Shown one piece after another: positions 7,816-16,587 of a stretch of DNA of 34,621 nucleotides. Each line of letters starts with the position of its first letter. The stretch's first letter is position 1. The notes below the pieces were generated by a model, which was not told where the DNA came from, did not search any database, and was given only the letters and a program-made list of their open reading frames with translations. Position numbers and translations under genes: made by a program. The DNA is from Spirochaetales bacterium (lineage in GTDB: Bacteria; Spirochaetota; Spirochaetia; DSM-2461): assembly GCA_016936295.1 (NCBI GenBank), contig JAFGYD010000136.1, positions 1-34,621 on the forward strand. Reading direction: 5' to 3'.

Positions 7816-8697
7816 ATGAATAGTAGAGTTGTGGAACGTGTTGTTAAAGCAGTACTAATGTCGTGTGCAATAGTAAGTGTTTTAATAACACTTGGGATAA
7901 TTCTTATCCTTGGTAAAGAGTCTTTACTTTTCTTTAAGGAAGTTAGTATTGTAGAATTTTTTACTTCTACTAAATGGCAACCTACAATTGAAGAGTTTGG
8001 TGTATTACCTCTAATAAACTCGACACTAACGACAAGCTTAATTGCAATGATAGTAGCAGCCCCTTTGGGGCTGCTTGTTGCTATTTATTTAAGTGAGTAC
8101 GCAAGTGAAAAGGTTAGAAGCATATTAAAACCTATACTAGAGATATTAGCGGGAATACCTACAGTGGTTTATGGGTATTTTGCATTAACTTTCATGACCC
8201 CTCTTTTAAGATTGATTTTTGGACAATCTAATGTTGAGGTTTACAATACTGCTTCTGCAGGACTAGTAATGGGTATCCTTATTCTTCCATTAATTACATC
8301 AATTACCGAGGATGCATTAAGAGCTGTTCCAAGGTCTTTGAAAGAGGCTGCCTTTGGTTTGGGTGGAAATAAACTTGTTTCTACCATGACAATTATAGTT
8401 CCTGCAGCATTTAGTGGTATAGCTGCTGGTTTGATTTTAGGTCTGAGTAGAGCTATTGGTGAAACAATGATAGTTGCTTTAGCTGCTGGAGCAGGTCCTA
8501 AATTTACATTTAACCCTTTTGAGGCTGCTGAAACTTTAACAGGATATATAGTAAGAATATCAGGTGGAGATGTTAGTTATAATACGGTTGATTATAATAG
8601 TATTTTTGCACTGGGTCTTCTATTATTCTTTATCACTCTGACCTTAAATATTGTTAGTAGAAAAATAGTTGAGAAGTTCCAGGAGGAGTATGATTAA
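7816..8697 (+). CDS. pstC: Phosphate ABC transporter permease PstC
   Basis: 293 residues, about six membrane spans. After the first span come a periplasmic stretch with STKWQPTIEEFGVLPLI and the permease core. The EAA loop is EAAFGLGGNKLVSTMTIIVPAA, followed by LGLSRAIGETM, a strong PstC/PstA signature. It forms the membrane channel with PstA, driven by PstB. The gene starts two bases after the pstS stop and overlaps pstA by eight bases, so translation is probably coupled. Confidence 0.95.
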   Translation: MNSRVVERVVKAVLMSCAIVSVLITLGIILILGKESLLFFKEVSIVEFFTSTKWQPTIEEFGVLPLINSTLTTSLIAMIVAAPLGLLVAIYLSEYASEKVRSILKPILEILAGIPTVVYGYFALTFMTPLLRLIFGQSNVEVYNTASAGLVMGILILPLITSITEDALRAVPRSLKEAAFGLGGNKLVSTMTIIVPAAFSGIAAGLILGLSRAIGETMIVALAAGAGPKFTFNPFEAAETLTGYIVRISGGDVSYNTVDYNSIFALGLLLFFITLTLNIVSRKIVEKFQEEYD

Positions 8698-9868
8698 TGT
8701 AGTTTTTAAAGCAGCAACAGTATTTACACTGTTTATGTTGCTTTTACTTTTAGTAAACATAGTTAACGATGCATTTGGATATGTAGCTATAGAAAACAGT
8801 ATCGAACCAACCGAATTTGTAGAGTCTGGAAATTTAGATTTGTTAAAAAATAGCGAGCTTATTGGAATTTTAGAAAAGCATCTTTCTAAGGGATTAGTTA
8901 GACGATATAATTCGGAAAAACCTTTAGACGAAAGAAGTACAAAAGAGTTAATGGAAATAGTATTTACCCGAGTTATAGAACCAAGGGTAATAGAGAGTTG
9001 GAATTTAGGTGAGTCACTGTTACACAGAAATGAAATAATAGAAGAAATTCGAATATCTAACCCTAACGCATATGTAGAATTTAGAGCGTGGATAAATCCG
9101 AAATTTATAGTGACATCACAGTCTAGTGTGCCTGAATATGCAGGTATAAGAACAGCACTTCTTGGATCTTTAATGATTATTGCAATAACTATTTTAGTTG
9201 CATTTCCTTTAGGTGTTGGAACAGCAATCTATTTAGAAGAGTATGCTGGAGTTAATAAAGTAAGCAGATTAATACAAATAAATATATATAACCTCTCTGG
9301 AGTTCCATCTATTATTTATGGACTTTTAGGATTAACAGTTTTTGTTAGAGGAATGGAACCACTAACAAGTGGATCACTTTTTGGTTTTAGTGATGCATCG
9401 ACAGCAAATGGAAGAACTATTCTTTCGGCAGGACTGACTTTGGCAATTCTTGTGCTTCCTATAATAATAATTAATACTCAGGAAGCGTTAAAAGGTGTCT
9501 CAAAAAGCTTAAGATATGCAGGACTTGGACTTGGTGCTACAAAATGGGAAACAATTTGGGCTCATGTACTACCTAGTTCAATGGAGAGAATATTAACGGG
9601 GACAATTTTGGCTGTTTCAAGAGCTATTGGAGAAACTGCTCCTATAGTTGTAATTGGTGCATCTACATTTATTGCTGTAGATCCTAATAATATTTTTTCA
9701 AAATTTACAACTCTTCCCATACAGATTTATCAGTGGACTGCAAGACCTCAAGGGGAATTTAGGCATATAGCAGCAGCTGCAATTATTGTATTACTGGTTT
9801 TATTGTTATCCATGAATACCAGTGCAATACTGCTAAGAAACAGAATGGGGAAAAAAAGGAGTAATTGA
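8690..9868 (+). CDS. pstA: Phosphate ABC transporter permease PstA, long form
   Basis: 392 residues from ATG 8690; an in-frame TTG at 8669 would be longer, but the ATG has AGGAGG just upstream. The core permease (about 153-390) is typical: [33 protein letters not shown] is the EAA loop, and [17 protein letters not shown] is the PstA signature. Usual PstA proteins are about 280-300 residues; here about 120 extra hydrophilic residues (about 31-152) sit between the first span and the next, presumably on the outer face. Extended PstA proteins with an N-terminal DUF3333 region are known, and I cannot say whether this insert belongs to that family. It overlaps pstC by eight bases and pstB by one. 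Confidence 0.92.
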   Translation: MINVVFKAATVFTLFMLLLLLVNIVNDAFGYVAIENSIEPTEFVESGNLDLLKNSELIGILEKHLSKGLVRRYNSEKPLDERSTKELMEIVFTRVIEPRVIESWNLGESLLHRNEIIEEIRISNPNAYVEFRAWINPKFIVTSQSSVPEYAGIRTALLGSLMIIAITILVAFPLGVGTAIYLEEYAGVNKVSRLIQINIYNLSGVPSIIYGLLGLTVFVRGMEPLTSGSLFGFSDASTANGRTILSAGLTLAILVLPIIIINTQEALKGVSKSLRYAGLGLGATKWETIWAHVLPSSMERILTGTILAVSRAIGETAPIVVIGASTFIAVDPNNIFSKFTTLPIQIYQWTARPQGEFRHIAAAAIIVLLVLLLSMNTSAILLRNRMGKKRSN

Positions 9869-10635
9869 TGAGTGTTCAAATAAAGAACCTAAATGTGTTT
9901 TACGGGGATTTTCATGCTGTTGATAATGTAAATCTTCATTTAAAGAAAAATAAAGTTACTGCTTTAATTGGTCCTTCCGGATGTGGTAAAAGTAGTGTTT
10001 TAAGATCTGTAAATAGAATGAATGAACTTCTTTTAAATACTGTTGTTAAAGGTGAGATAGAGTTTGAAGGGCAAAATATCAATAGTAAGGATGTTGATGC
10101 TGTAGAAGTTAGAAAACGAATTGGTATGGTTTTCCAGAAACCCAATCCATTTCCAAAAAGTATTTACGATAATATAACTTGGGGTGTTAAAGTTCACGGT
10201 TTTAAAGGAGCTAAGTCCGAGTTAGACGATATTGTAGAAGACTCTTTAAGAAGATCTGCTCTATGGGATGAGGTTAAAGACAAACTGAAACAGAGTGCTT
10301 TTCAGCTTTCTGGAGGGCAACAGCAAAGGCTTTGTATTGCTAGGACAATTGCGGTTAAACCCGAGGTTATTTTAATGGATGAACCTGCTTCGGCTTTAGA
10401 CCCTATTGCAACAGGTAAAATAGAAGAACTTATATCTGAACTTAAAAACCAATATACAATTGCTATAGTTACTCATAATATGCAACAAGCAGGTAGAATT
10501 AGTGACTATACAGCCTTTTTCTTGGTAAACGAAGAGAGAAGAGGGCACTTGATTGAATACGGAGAGACAGACCAGATATTTTTTAACCCTACAGATAAGC
10601 GAACCGAAGATTATTTAAGCGGAAGATTTGGTTGA
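9868..10635 (+). CDS. pstB: Phosphate ABC transporter ATPase PstB
   Basis: 255 residues, normal for PstB. Walker [10 protein letters not shown] at 35-43, the Q-loop VFQKPNPFP with the PstB-specific [11 protein letters not shown], the signature LSGGQQQR at 147-154, Walker [10 protein letters not shown] at 167-175 and the switch histidine H203 in THNMQQA. It hydrolyses ATP on the cytoplasmic face to power PstCA. ATG 9868 shares one base with the pstA stop and has AAAGGA upstream; an adjacent TTG at 9865 is rejected. Confidence 0.97.
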   Translation: MSVQIKNLNVFYGDFHAVDNVNLHLKKNKVTALIGPSGCGKSSVLRSVNRMNELLLNTVVKGEIEFEGQNINSKDVDAVEVRKRIGMVFQKPNPFPKSIYDNITWGVKVHGFKGAKSELDDIVEDSLRRSALWDEVKDKLKQSAFQLSGGQQQRLCIARTIAVKPEVILMDEPASALDPIATGKIEELISELKNQYTIAIVTHNMQQAGRISDYTAFFLVNEERRGHLIEYGETDQIFFNPTDKRTEDYLSGRFG

Positions 10636-10645
10636 TAGAGGATAT

Positions 10646-11302
10646 ATGAAAATTAGAACAAAGTACCATGAACAACTTGGAAACATTATGAAGGATGTTG
10701 TGGCAATGGGGGATTTAGTTATTGATTCCCTAAAAACAGGATTAAAGAGTTTAATTGAGATGGATCAGGAACTGGCTGATTCTGTCATTGAAAAAGACTC
10801 TTTGATTGATGAGCTACAACTTAAAATTGAGGATAGGGTAACCCTATTAATTGCTAAAGAGACACCTATAGCAACAGAACTAAGGGAGCTTTTAGCTGTT
10901 TTAAAAATAGTTGTAGAGCTTGAAAGACTTGGTGATCACGGTAAACATTTAGCAGAGAAAGCTTGTAAAGTTAGTAAAGAAGGGCTTAGAATGGCCTCTC
11001 CATTTTTAGTTGATATGACTGAGTTTGGATGTCAGATGGTTAAAGAATCCCTTGAATCATTTGTAGAGCAAGACTCTTTATGGGCAAAGGAAATTGCTAG
11101 TAGAGATAATTATATAGATGATAAGTATTACGACTTATATGATAGATTAATTAAGATAATTAAAGAAAAACCCAATAAAGTTGAAAATTTAGTGCCACTA
11201 CTGTTTTTAAATAGATATTTAGAAAGAATAGGGGACAGAGTAACAAATATTTGTGAAAATGTTGTATTTGCAATTACATGTAAACACACTGAATTAGGAT
11301 AA
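10646..11302 (+). CDS. phoU: Phosphate signalling protein PhoU
   Basis: 218 residues, the usual PhoU length, with two three-helix repeats each carrying a metal-site motif: ELERLGDHGKHLAE in the first and YLERIGDRVTNICENV in the second. PhoU links PstSCAB to the phosphate sensor kinase and limits uptake when phosphate is plentiful. ATG 10646 has AGAGGA upstream; a TTG at 10628 inside pstB would be longer but has no support. It is the last gene of the operon, eleven bases after pstB. Confidence 0.95.
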   Translation: MKIRTKYHEQLGNIMKDVVAMGDLVIDSLKTGLKSLIEMDQELADSVIEKDSLIDELQLKIEDRVTLLIAKETPIATELRELLAVLKIVVELERLGDHGKHLAEKACKVSKEGLRMASPFLVDMTEFGCQMVKESLESFVEQDSLWAKEIASRDNYIDDKYYDLYDRLIKIIKEKPNKVENLVPLLFLNRYLERIGDRVTNICENVVFAITCKHTELG

Positions 11303-11304
11303 AA

Positions 11305-11326
11305 CCGAAGATCGAAAGATCTTCGG
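11305..11326. terminator. Strong hairpin after phoU
   Basis: Perfect 9-bp stem ccgaagatc / gatcttcgg with the stable GNRA tetraloop gaaa, starting three bases after the phoU stop. No T-run follows on the plus strand, so it may be an RNA-stabilising 3' end or a terminator without a U-tract. The minus strand does have four Ts after it. Confidence 0.55.
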
Positions 11327-11369
11327 AAAGCGACATTTCTGGAGAAAAGATTCTCGCTGTGGAGTTTCC

Positions 11370-11403
11370 AAAAAATCCTCCCTACACTAACAGTATGGGG
11401 AGG
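11370..11403 (-). terminator. Terminator of the kdg operon
   Basis: Read on the minus strand: an 8-bp stem with one G-T pair (11377-11384 with 11396-11403), an 11-base loop, then six Ts (11370-11375). It lies 27 bases after the kdgK stop. The plus-strand side has a weaker T-run and may back up termination of the pst operon. Confidence 0.7.
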
Positions 11404-11429
11404 TTAGGAAATTTTTGTAAATGAATTAA

Positions 11430-12461
11430 TTACCTTTGCACTCGCCCTGATCCGTCACCTTTTAAAAGGTTGAGAACTTCGGCTTCTGTTACTAAGGCAA
11501 CATCACCAGGTATTGAGTGTTTTAAACAAGAAGTAGCAACTGCAAAATTAAGAGCTTTCTCATCGTTTTCTGTATAGGTTGTTAATCCGTAAATGAGTCC
11601 TGCTGCAAAGGAGTCTCCCCCTCCAACACGATCTATTATATTTCTAATCTCATATTTATTAGAGACAAAGAAATCTGTTCTATTATTGAGTATAGCTGAC
11701 CATGTATTATGATCTGCAGAGTGGCTCTCTCTCATTGTTATTGCAATTTTTTTCAAATTTGGAAATTGTGCCAACACTTTATTAGATATATCTTTATATC
11801 TTTCTAAACCTAATTCCGCCTTTGTTACATCTGCTTCAGATTCTATGCCCAGGCACATTTGGCAATCTTCTTCGTTAGCAATTGCTACATCAACATATTT
11901 TGTAATTTCATTCATAATTTCAGGAGCTGTTTTACCATATTGCCAAAGTTTTTTTCTAAAGTTTAAATCGCAAGAGACTGTGATGCCCCTTTTTTTTGCC
12001 TCTTTTACCGCTATTAAAGATAGTTCCGCCCCATTTGCAGATATAGCTGGAGTTATACCTGTAATATGGAACCATGTTGCATTGTTAAAAACTATATCCC
12101 AGTTAAAGTCAGTAGCTTTTGCAGTTGCTATAGAGGAATTGGCTCTGTCATATACTACTGCAGAAGGTCTCTGATTTGCACCAGTTTCTAAATAGTAGGT
12201 TCCAACTCTTTCCCCCTGCCTTAAAATCCTTGAAGTATCGACACCTCTAGCTCTTAAGGACGTGATTGCTCCATCTCCAATTGGATTTTTAGGTAGAGCA
12301 GTTACAAATGCTGTACTCTTTCCCAAAAGAGATAGTGCTGCAGCCACATTTGATTCACCACCACCAAAAGTTGCTTCTAATATTGGACTTTGAAAAAATC
12401 TCTCATTTCCCGGGGATTTAAACCTGAGCATAATCTCACCCATTGTAACTATTGTTCCCAT
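11430..12461 (-). CDS. kdgK: 2-keto-3-deoxygluconate kinase (PfkB family)
   Basis: 343 residues. PfkB/ribokinase fold with an N-terminal [15 protein letters not shown] and the C-terminal signature [17 protein letters not shown] holding the catalytic aspartate D283 and the anion hole. The order of motifs, including [13 protein letters not shown] and FHITGITPA, fits KDG kinases, which phosphorylate 2-keto-3-deoxygluconate to KDPG. It is directly downstream of the KDPG aldolase gene: the stop and start overlap as TAATG, with GGAGG five bases before the ATG. A GTG at 12473 would add four residues but has no such site. With kdgA it completes the lower part of uronate/pectin or Entner-Doudoroff breakdown. 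Confidence 0.9.
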   Translation of the reverse strand: MGTIVTMGEIMLRFKSPGNERFFQSPILEATFGGGESNVAAALSLLGKSTAFVTALPKNPIGDGAITSLRARGVDTSRILRQGERVGTYYLETGANQRPSAVVYDRANSSIATAKATDFNWDIVFNNATWFHITGITPAISANGAELSLIAVKEAKKRGITVSCDLNFRKKLWQYGKTAPEIMNEITKYVDVAIANEEDCQMCLGIESEADVTKAELGLERYKDISNKVLAQFPNLKKIAITMRESHSADHNTWSAILNNRTDFFVSNKYEIRNIIDRVGGGDSFAAGLIYGLTTYTENDEKALNFAVATSCLKHSIPGDVALVTEAEVLNLLKGDGSGRVQR

Positions 12462-13126
12462 TATTTCCTCCACTCAGTTATTAATTCTACAGCTTCTCTG
12501 CAAAGTTGTTCTATTTTTAAAAATTCACCATTATTTATCATATCCTGTTTAACCATCCAGGATCCTCCGCAAGCAATAATGTATTTAGAATCTAAATATT
12601 GGGTTACATTTGAAATACTTATTCCTCCTGTAGCCATAAACTTTACTTTCCCGTAAGGAGCACCCATTGCTTCTACCATTTTTACCCCACCAGAAGCTTC
12701 TGCCGGGAAAAATTTTAATATATCAAGACCTCGTTCCAGAGCCATTTCAATTCCTGTAGGGTTATTTACTCCTGGGTAGATAGGGATGTTGTTTAAAACA
12801 CAGTAGTCCACAACTGTAGGATTAAACCCGGGGCTTACTAAAAACTTTGACCCTGCATCCATTGCTTGTTTTACTTGGTCAATAGTTAAAACTGTTCCTG
12901 CTCCAGTAACAATTTGTGGATACTTTTTACTAATAATTTCTATCGATTTCTGTGCTGCCGCTGTTCTGAAAGTAATCTCTGCAGCGAGTAATCCACCATT
13001 TATTAGAGCCTCTGCTAAGGGTTCAGCATCCTTATGATTATCAAGGGCTATAACTGGAATTATTGCTAAGTCTTCTATCTTCTTTGCAATGCTGTAATAC
13101 TCTTTATTCAACTGTATCTCCTTCAT
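12461..13126 (-). CDS. kdgA: KDPG/KHG aldolase
   Basis: Up to 221 residues, a class I aldolase of the TIM-barrel Eda family. Catalytic residues are visible: E50 in LAAEITFRT and the Schiff-base lysine K138 in [17 protein letters not shown] and LVSPGFNP are further family motifs. It cleaves KDPG to pyruvate and glyceraldehyde-3-phosphate. The start is uncertain: ATG 13126 has no ribosome binding site, whereas an in-frame TTG at 13111 has AAGGAG six bases upstream and would give 216 residues. The gene overlaps the 3' end of the IclR regulator by 8 (TTG) to 23 (ATG) bases, so the three minus-strand genes form one operon. Confidence 0.93.
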   Translation of the reverse strand: MKEIQLNKEYYSIAKKIEDLAIIPVIALDNHKDAEPLAEALINGGLLAAEITFRTAAAQKSIEIISKKYPQIVTGAGTVLTIDQVKQAMDAGSKFLVSPGFNPTVVDYCVLNNIPIYPGVNNPTGIEMALERGLDILKFFPAEASGGVKMVEAMGAPYGKVKFMATGGISISNVTQYLDSKYIIACGGSWMVKQDMINNGEFLKIEQLCREAVELITEWRK

Positions 13127-13895
13127 TTATGTGAAAACCCATAGCCTTTGAAATATCTTTTGCGCAGGTGATAACCAAAGGGAGGTATTTTTCTTTTTTT
13201 ACATTAAAATCACCAAAAAATGGGATACTTAATGCAGCTATAACCTTTCCATCTGAATTTTTTATTGGGGCAGCTACAGCGTAGATTCCATCGGACTCCT
13301 CTTGATTATCAATTGAGTATTCCTGGGTTTTAATCTCCTCAATATATTTTGCAATCTCATCTATATTGGTAATTGTATTGTTTGTTAATTTTGTTAGTTC
13401 TAAATAGGGAAGGGTGTTTGCAAGATAATTTTCACCCTCTGGTGTCAGTGCTAAAAGAAGTTTCCCTGCAGCGCCAATATTAGGTGTAAAAACCGAACCC
13501 GTATCAAGGGTAATTCTCATTGGTTTTTTACTCTCTATACTTGCTATAGGATAAATTATATCGCCTCTAATTATACTTACTTTTACCATCTCGTTTATTT
13601 GTGCAGATAGTTTTTCAATAAATGGGTAAGCAATATTTGTAAGATTTAACCGTTTATTTACAATACTTCCTAGGGTTAAAAGCTTTGCACCAAGGGAGTA
13701 GTATCCACTTTTACTATCCTGTTCTATATAGCCCATTGTATTTAGAGTATTTATAAGCCTTGAAACCGTTGCTTTAGGCATATCTAACTGAGTTGATATT
13801 TCAGCCTGACTTAAACTTCTGTGCTCCTTTGCCAGCAGGTCAAAAACCTGATTCATTTTTATTATAGCCGGAACATCTCCATTTTTTTCTTCCAT
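13104..13895 (-). CDS. IclR-family regulator of the kdg operon (KdgR-like)
   Basis: 263 residues. An N-terminal winged helix (about 12-75: SLSQAEISTQLDMPKATVSRLINTL, then GYYSLGAKLLTLG) is followed by the IclR effector domain with the motifs SIRGDIIYPIAS, GAAGKLLLA and IYAVAAPI. IclR regulators of the KdgR type respond to 2-keto-3-deoxygluconate, which fits its position as first gene of a kdgA-kdgK operon; the effector is inferred from context. Its own promoter is overlapped by an inverted repeat, so autoregulation is likely. No ribosome binding site precedes the ATG, and the predicted transcript start coincides with it, so the message may be leaderless. Confidence 0.9.
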   Translation of the reverse strand: MEEKNGDVPAIIKMNQVFDLLAKEHRSLSQAEISTQLDMPKATVSRLINTLNTMGYIEQDSKSGYYSLGAKLLTLGSIVNKRLNLTNIAYPFIEKLSAQINEMVKVSIIRGDIIYPIASIESKKPMRITLDTGSVFTPNIGAAGKLLLALTPEGENYLANTLPYLELTKLTNNTITNIDEIAKYIEEIKTQEYSIDNQEESDGIYAVAAPIKNSDGKVIAALSIPFFGDFNVKKEKYLPLVITCAKDISKAMGFHINEGDTVE

Positions 13896-13901
13896 AGGGT
13901 A

Positions 13902-13930
13902 TTAATAAACCCCTATTTTGAAACTGTCAA
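13902..13930 (-). promoter_or_regulatory. Promoter of the kdg operon
   Basis: On the minus strand, a perfect -35 box TTGACA (13930-13925), a 17-bp spacer and a -10 box TATTAA (13907-13902). The expected start is near 13895, the first base of the regulator's ATG. Confidence 0.6.
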
Positions 13931-13975
13931 CAAGTTTCATATATAAAACTATGTTTCTTATATGAAACTTGTTGA
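13927..13975. promoter_or_regulatory. Long inverted repeat / double operator for the IclR regulator
   Basis: The arms tcaacaagtttcatata (13927-13943) and its exact reverse complement (13959-13975) are 17 bp each, separated by 15 bp. Each arm also takes part in a smaller palindrome of the form GTTTC-N6-GAAAC: 13934-13949 (one base off) and 13953-13968 (outer pairs exact). The centres are 19 bp apart, about two helical turns. This is the layout expected for two regulator dimers on one DNA face. It covers the -35 box of the kdg operon and lies just before the TATAAT (13979-13984) of the divergent SWIB gene. Confidence 0.7.
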
Positions 13976-14038
13976 TTTTATAATTTAAATGCTTGCCTAA
14001 ACCCACTATTTACAGCATTATTCATCGAGGAGATTTTT

Positions 14039-14365
14039 ATGGCAGAAGGAACAGGTCTTAATAAAAGCGTTACCCTTAAAAGTGAACTAGCATCATTTTT
14101 AGGTGAAAAAGAGTTATCTCGAACAGAGATTACTAAACGATTATGGGACTATATTAAAGCTAATGGACTTCAAACAAAAACTGAAAATGGAGCTCCTGAA
14201 AATGCAGGGAAGTTTATTGTAGCAGATGCAAAACTACTACCTGTGTTTAAAAACACATACTCAACTAGCAAGTCTGGTAAAGTAACTGATTTAAGAAGTT
14301 TACAACAGGGACAAACTATAAATATGATGCAGATGGCATCGGTAGTTAGTGCTAACGTAGAGTAA
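14039..14365 (+). CDS. SWIB/MDM2-domain protein
   Basis: 108 residues. Residues about 10-85 match the SWIB fold: SELASFLGEKELSRTEITKRLWDYIKANGLQ, then KFIVADAKLLPVF. Stand-alone SWIB proteins occur in chlamydiae, spirochaetes and some other bacteria and are thought to bind DNA or chromatin-like complexes; their bacterial role is not settled. No signal peptide is present. GAGGAG precedes the ATG. The gene is divergent from the IclR regulator and shares its operator region, so it could respond to the same signal, although housekeeping expression is equally possible. It ends at a terminator hairpin. Confidence 0.85.
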   Translation: MAEGTGLNKSVTLKSELASFLGEKELSRTEITKRLWDYIKANGLQTKTENGAPENAGKFIVADAKLLPVFKNTYSTSKSGKVTDLRSLQQGQTINMMQMASVVSANVE

Positions 14366-14371
14366 CAAAAG

Positions 14372-14398
14372 GCCCTCGATGAGAGGGCTATCTTTTTT
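14372..14398. terminator. Terminator between the SWIB gene and the AIM24 gene
   Basis: 6-bp stem gccctc / gagggc (14372-14377, 14383-14388), loop gatga, then tatcTTTTTT on the plus strand. The minus strand side has four Ts, so it may also end the convergent AIM24 operon. Confidence 0.75.
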
Positions 14399-15185
14399 AT
14401 AATCGTTCTAATATATTTCCAAGGCCACCTAAAACTGAGCCTTCACCTTTACTTGAACCGCCAGCATGTGGCATATGTTTTAAAATTCTGTTGGCCAGTC
14501 TGGAAAATGGTAATGTTTGTAAATATATTGTTCCATAACCACTTAAAGTTGCCAAGAATAACCCTTCCCCACCAAATACCATGGATTTTAAGTTTCCAGC
14601 CTGTTGTATATCATAATTAATCCCAGATGTAAAACCAACAATGCAACCAGTGTCTACTTTTATTGTTTCACCATTTAGTTCTTTTTTTACAATAGTTCCA
14701 CCAGCGTGTATAAATGCCATACCATCACCAGTTAATCTCTGAAGTATAAAACCCTCTCCTCCAAAAAATCCTGCACCCAATTTTTTGCTAAAAGCAATAT
14801 CAACCTTTGTTCCTAAAGCAGCACATAAAAAAGCATCTTTTTGACAAGTTATCTCACCTCCTGTTTTAGATAGATCGAGGGGTATTATCCTTCCAGGATA
14901 AGGAGCTGCAAAAGCTACTTTTTTCTTACCGGATCCACGGTTTGTAAAGTGAGTTATAAAAATTGATTCTCCGGTTATTGCTCTTTTTCCTGCATTTAGC
15001 AGTTTATCAAATAGACCGGTTTCTGGTTCTGAGCCGTCACCCATCTTAGCCTCGTACTCAATACCACTATCCATCCAGTTCATTGCACCACCTTCAGCAA
15101 TAACCACTTCCCCTGGGTCAAGCTCAATTTCAACAACCTGCATGTCATCCCCAAATATCTCATAATCTATTTCGTGTGATCTCAT
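14397..15185 (-). CDS. AIM24/TIGR00266-family protein
   Basis: 262 residues with the hallmark pattern of the family: [30 protein letters not shown] near the start, [22 protein letters not shown] in the centre and [19 protein letters not shown] at the end. The bacterial proteins form a double beta-sandwich like a tryptophan RNA-binding attenuator fold. The mitochondrial member AIM24 affects inner-membrane organisation, while the bacterial function is unknown. No signal peptide or membrane span is seen. AAGGAGA precedes the ATG, and it lies 22 bp after the histidine kinase, so it is probably the last gene of that operon. Confidence 0.88.
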   Translation of the reverse strand: MRSHEIDYEIFGDDMQVVEIELDPGEVVIAEGGAMNWMDSGIEYEAKMGDGSEPETGLFDKLLNAGKRAITGESIFITHFTNRGSGKKKVAFAAPYPGRIIPLDLSKTGGEITCQKDAFLCAALGTKVDIAFSKKLGAGFFGGEGFILQRLTGDGMAFIHAGGTIVKKELNGETIKVDTGCIVGFTSGINYDIQQAGNLKSMVFGGEGLFLATLSGYGTIYLQTLPFSRLANRILKHMPHAGGSSKGEGSVLGGLGNILERL

Positions 15186-15207
15186 ATTAGTCTCCTTGAA
15201 GAATATT

Positions 15208-16587
15208 CTAATCTATAGGGAGGTTAATTACAAATGTAGCACCACCTTGGCTATCGGATTCTGCAAAAATTGAACCATTATGAAGACGTATAATCTCTCG
15301 GGATATTGCTAACCCTAGGCCAGAGCCCCCTTTATCCCTATTTCTCGATGAATCTGTTCTATAAAATCTTTCAAATATCTTTTCAAGTTCATCTTTTCCA
15401 ATTCCTGTTCCTGTATCTGATATTCTAATTTCAATACTGTTTTTATTTACTATAAGTTCTGTATTAATAGACCCATTTTCTGGGGTGTGTCTAACAGCAT
15501 TGGATAGTATATTTACAAAAACTTGCTTTAACTTTTGGGAATCCCCCCGTACTGAATTTATATTTTTAGGTATGGAAATAAAAGAATTAATATCTTTTTT
15601 ATTAAAATCAGCCTTAAAACTATTCACTGTAGAATCTAAAAGTAGTCCAATATCAATTTTCTCCATATTTAGCTCTAAATTATTAGACTCTGCACTAGAT
15701 AGTTGTTGCAACTCTTTTATTAAGTTGGATAGAGTTACTGTTTCGTTATATATAGCCTCTATATTCTCTTTATTTGGGCTATAAACACCTTCTAAAATTA
15801 ATTCTAAATTTCCTTGTATAAGAGTTACAGGTGTTCTTAACTCATGGGCCGAGTCTGCAATAATTCGTTTTCTCCAGGAATCATTTTGTTCAAGACTTTC
15901 AGTCATCTGGTTAAAAGTTTTAGATAGTTCTGTAATCTCGTCATTACCAGTTATTTCTAAACGATAGTTGTAGTTCCCTTTACCAATATTTTTTGCAGCT
16001 ATTGATAGATTGTTTATAGGTTTAGTTAGCCTTTTTGAAAATATATATGAGAACAATATAGATAGAAATAATATAAATAGTGATACAAAAACTATTACAT
16101 ATGTTACTGTATTTAAAAATTTCTGCTCTGTTTGTGTAAGTTCAAAATTAATCATGGAACCAATTAATAGGTATCCAACAGTGTTATTGTTAACTTCTAT
16201 TTTAATTCCAATATTTTTAATTTTTTTGTCAAAATCTTCTAACCAAGTCGGGTTCATTGTAACTGTGTTATTGACTATAATCTTTCCGTTTTTATCCGTA
16301 ACAATTAGTGGTGGATTAATCTGAGCTCTTCTGCCCCTTTCCATCATTTGACCCATTCTGGGTTTTGGAAGTTGTAAATAATCTTCCAGATCATCCCAAT
16401 TTTGATTATTGATATAGTACTGCTCCATTAAAGGCAATAATGAAGTTCCAAATTCTAAATCATTCTCGTTTATAAATGTTTTATATCCCTGTCTTGTTGA
16501 GTAATTTATAATTGAAACCATTAAAATAGATCCTGAAAGAATTATAATAGTAAATGAAAGTAATATTTTATTACTTAATTTAAACAT
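15208..16587 (-). CDS. Membrane sensor histidine kinase (HAMP, HisKA, HATPase)
   Basis: 459 residues. A membrane span at about 7-29 is followed by a periplasmic sensor region (30-158) that is rich in charged residues and includes [13 protein letters not shown] second span lies at about 160-183, then come a HAMP domain (184-238), HisKA with the phosphorylated H248 in DSAHELRTP, and the ATPase with N-box [15 protein letters not shown]1 DTGTGIG, F-box FERFYR and G2 GSGLGLAIS. It is a complete BaeS/EnvZ-type orthodox kinase. It overlaps the response regulator gene by eight bases, so the two are co-translated. The ligand is unknown; the presence of a small secreted protein in the same operon suggests an envelope signal. 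Confidence 0.93.
   Translation of the reverse strand: MFKLSNKILLSFTIIILSGSILMVSIINYSTRQGYKTFINENDLEFGTSLLPLMEQYYINNQNWDDLEDYLQLPKPRMGQMMERGRRAQINPPLIVTDKNGKIIVNNTVTMNPTWLEDFDKKIKNIGIKIEVNNNTVGYLLIGSMINFELTQTEQKFLNTVTYVIVFVSLFILFLSILFSYIFSKRLTKPINNLSIAAKNIGKGNYNYRLEITGNDEITELSKTFNQMTESLEQNDSWRKRIIADSAHELRTPVTLIQGNLELILEGVYSPNKENIEAIYNETVTLSNLIKELQQLSSAESNNLELNMEKIDIGLLLDSTVNSFKADFNKKDINSFISIPKNINSVRGDSQKLKQVFVNILSNAVRHTPENGSINTELIVNKNSIEIRISDTGTGIGKDELEKIFERFYRTDSSRNRDKGGSGLGLAISREIIRLHNGSIFAESDSQGGATFVINLPID

Noticed and set aside
11845-12174. Plus-strand ORF inside kdgK, and others opposite napH-like, MATE, kinase and permease genes
   Set aside because: All lie opposite genes with intact family motifs and lack start signals.
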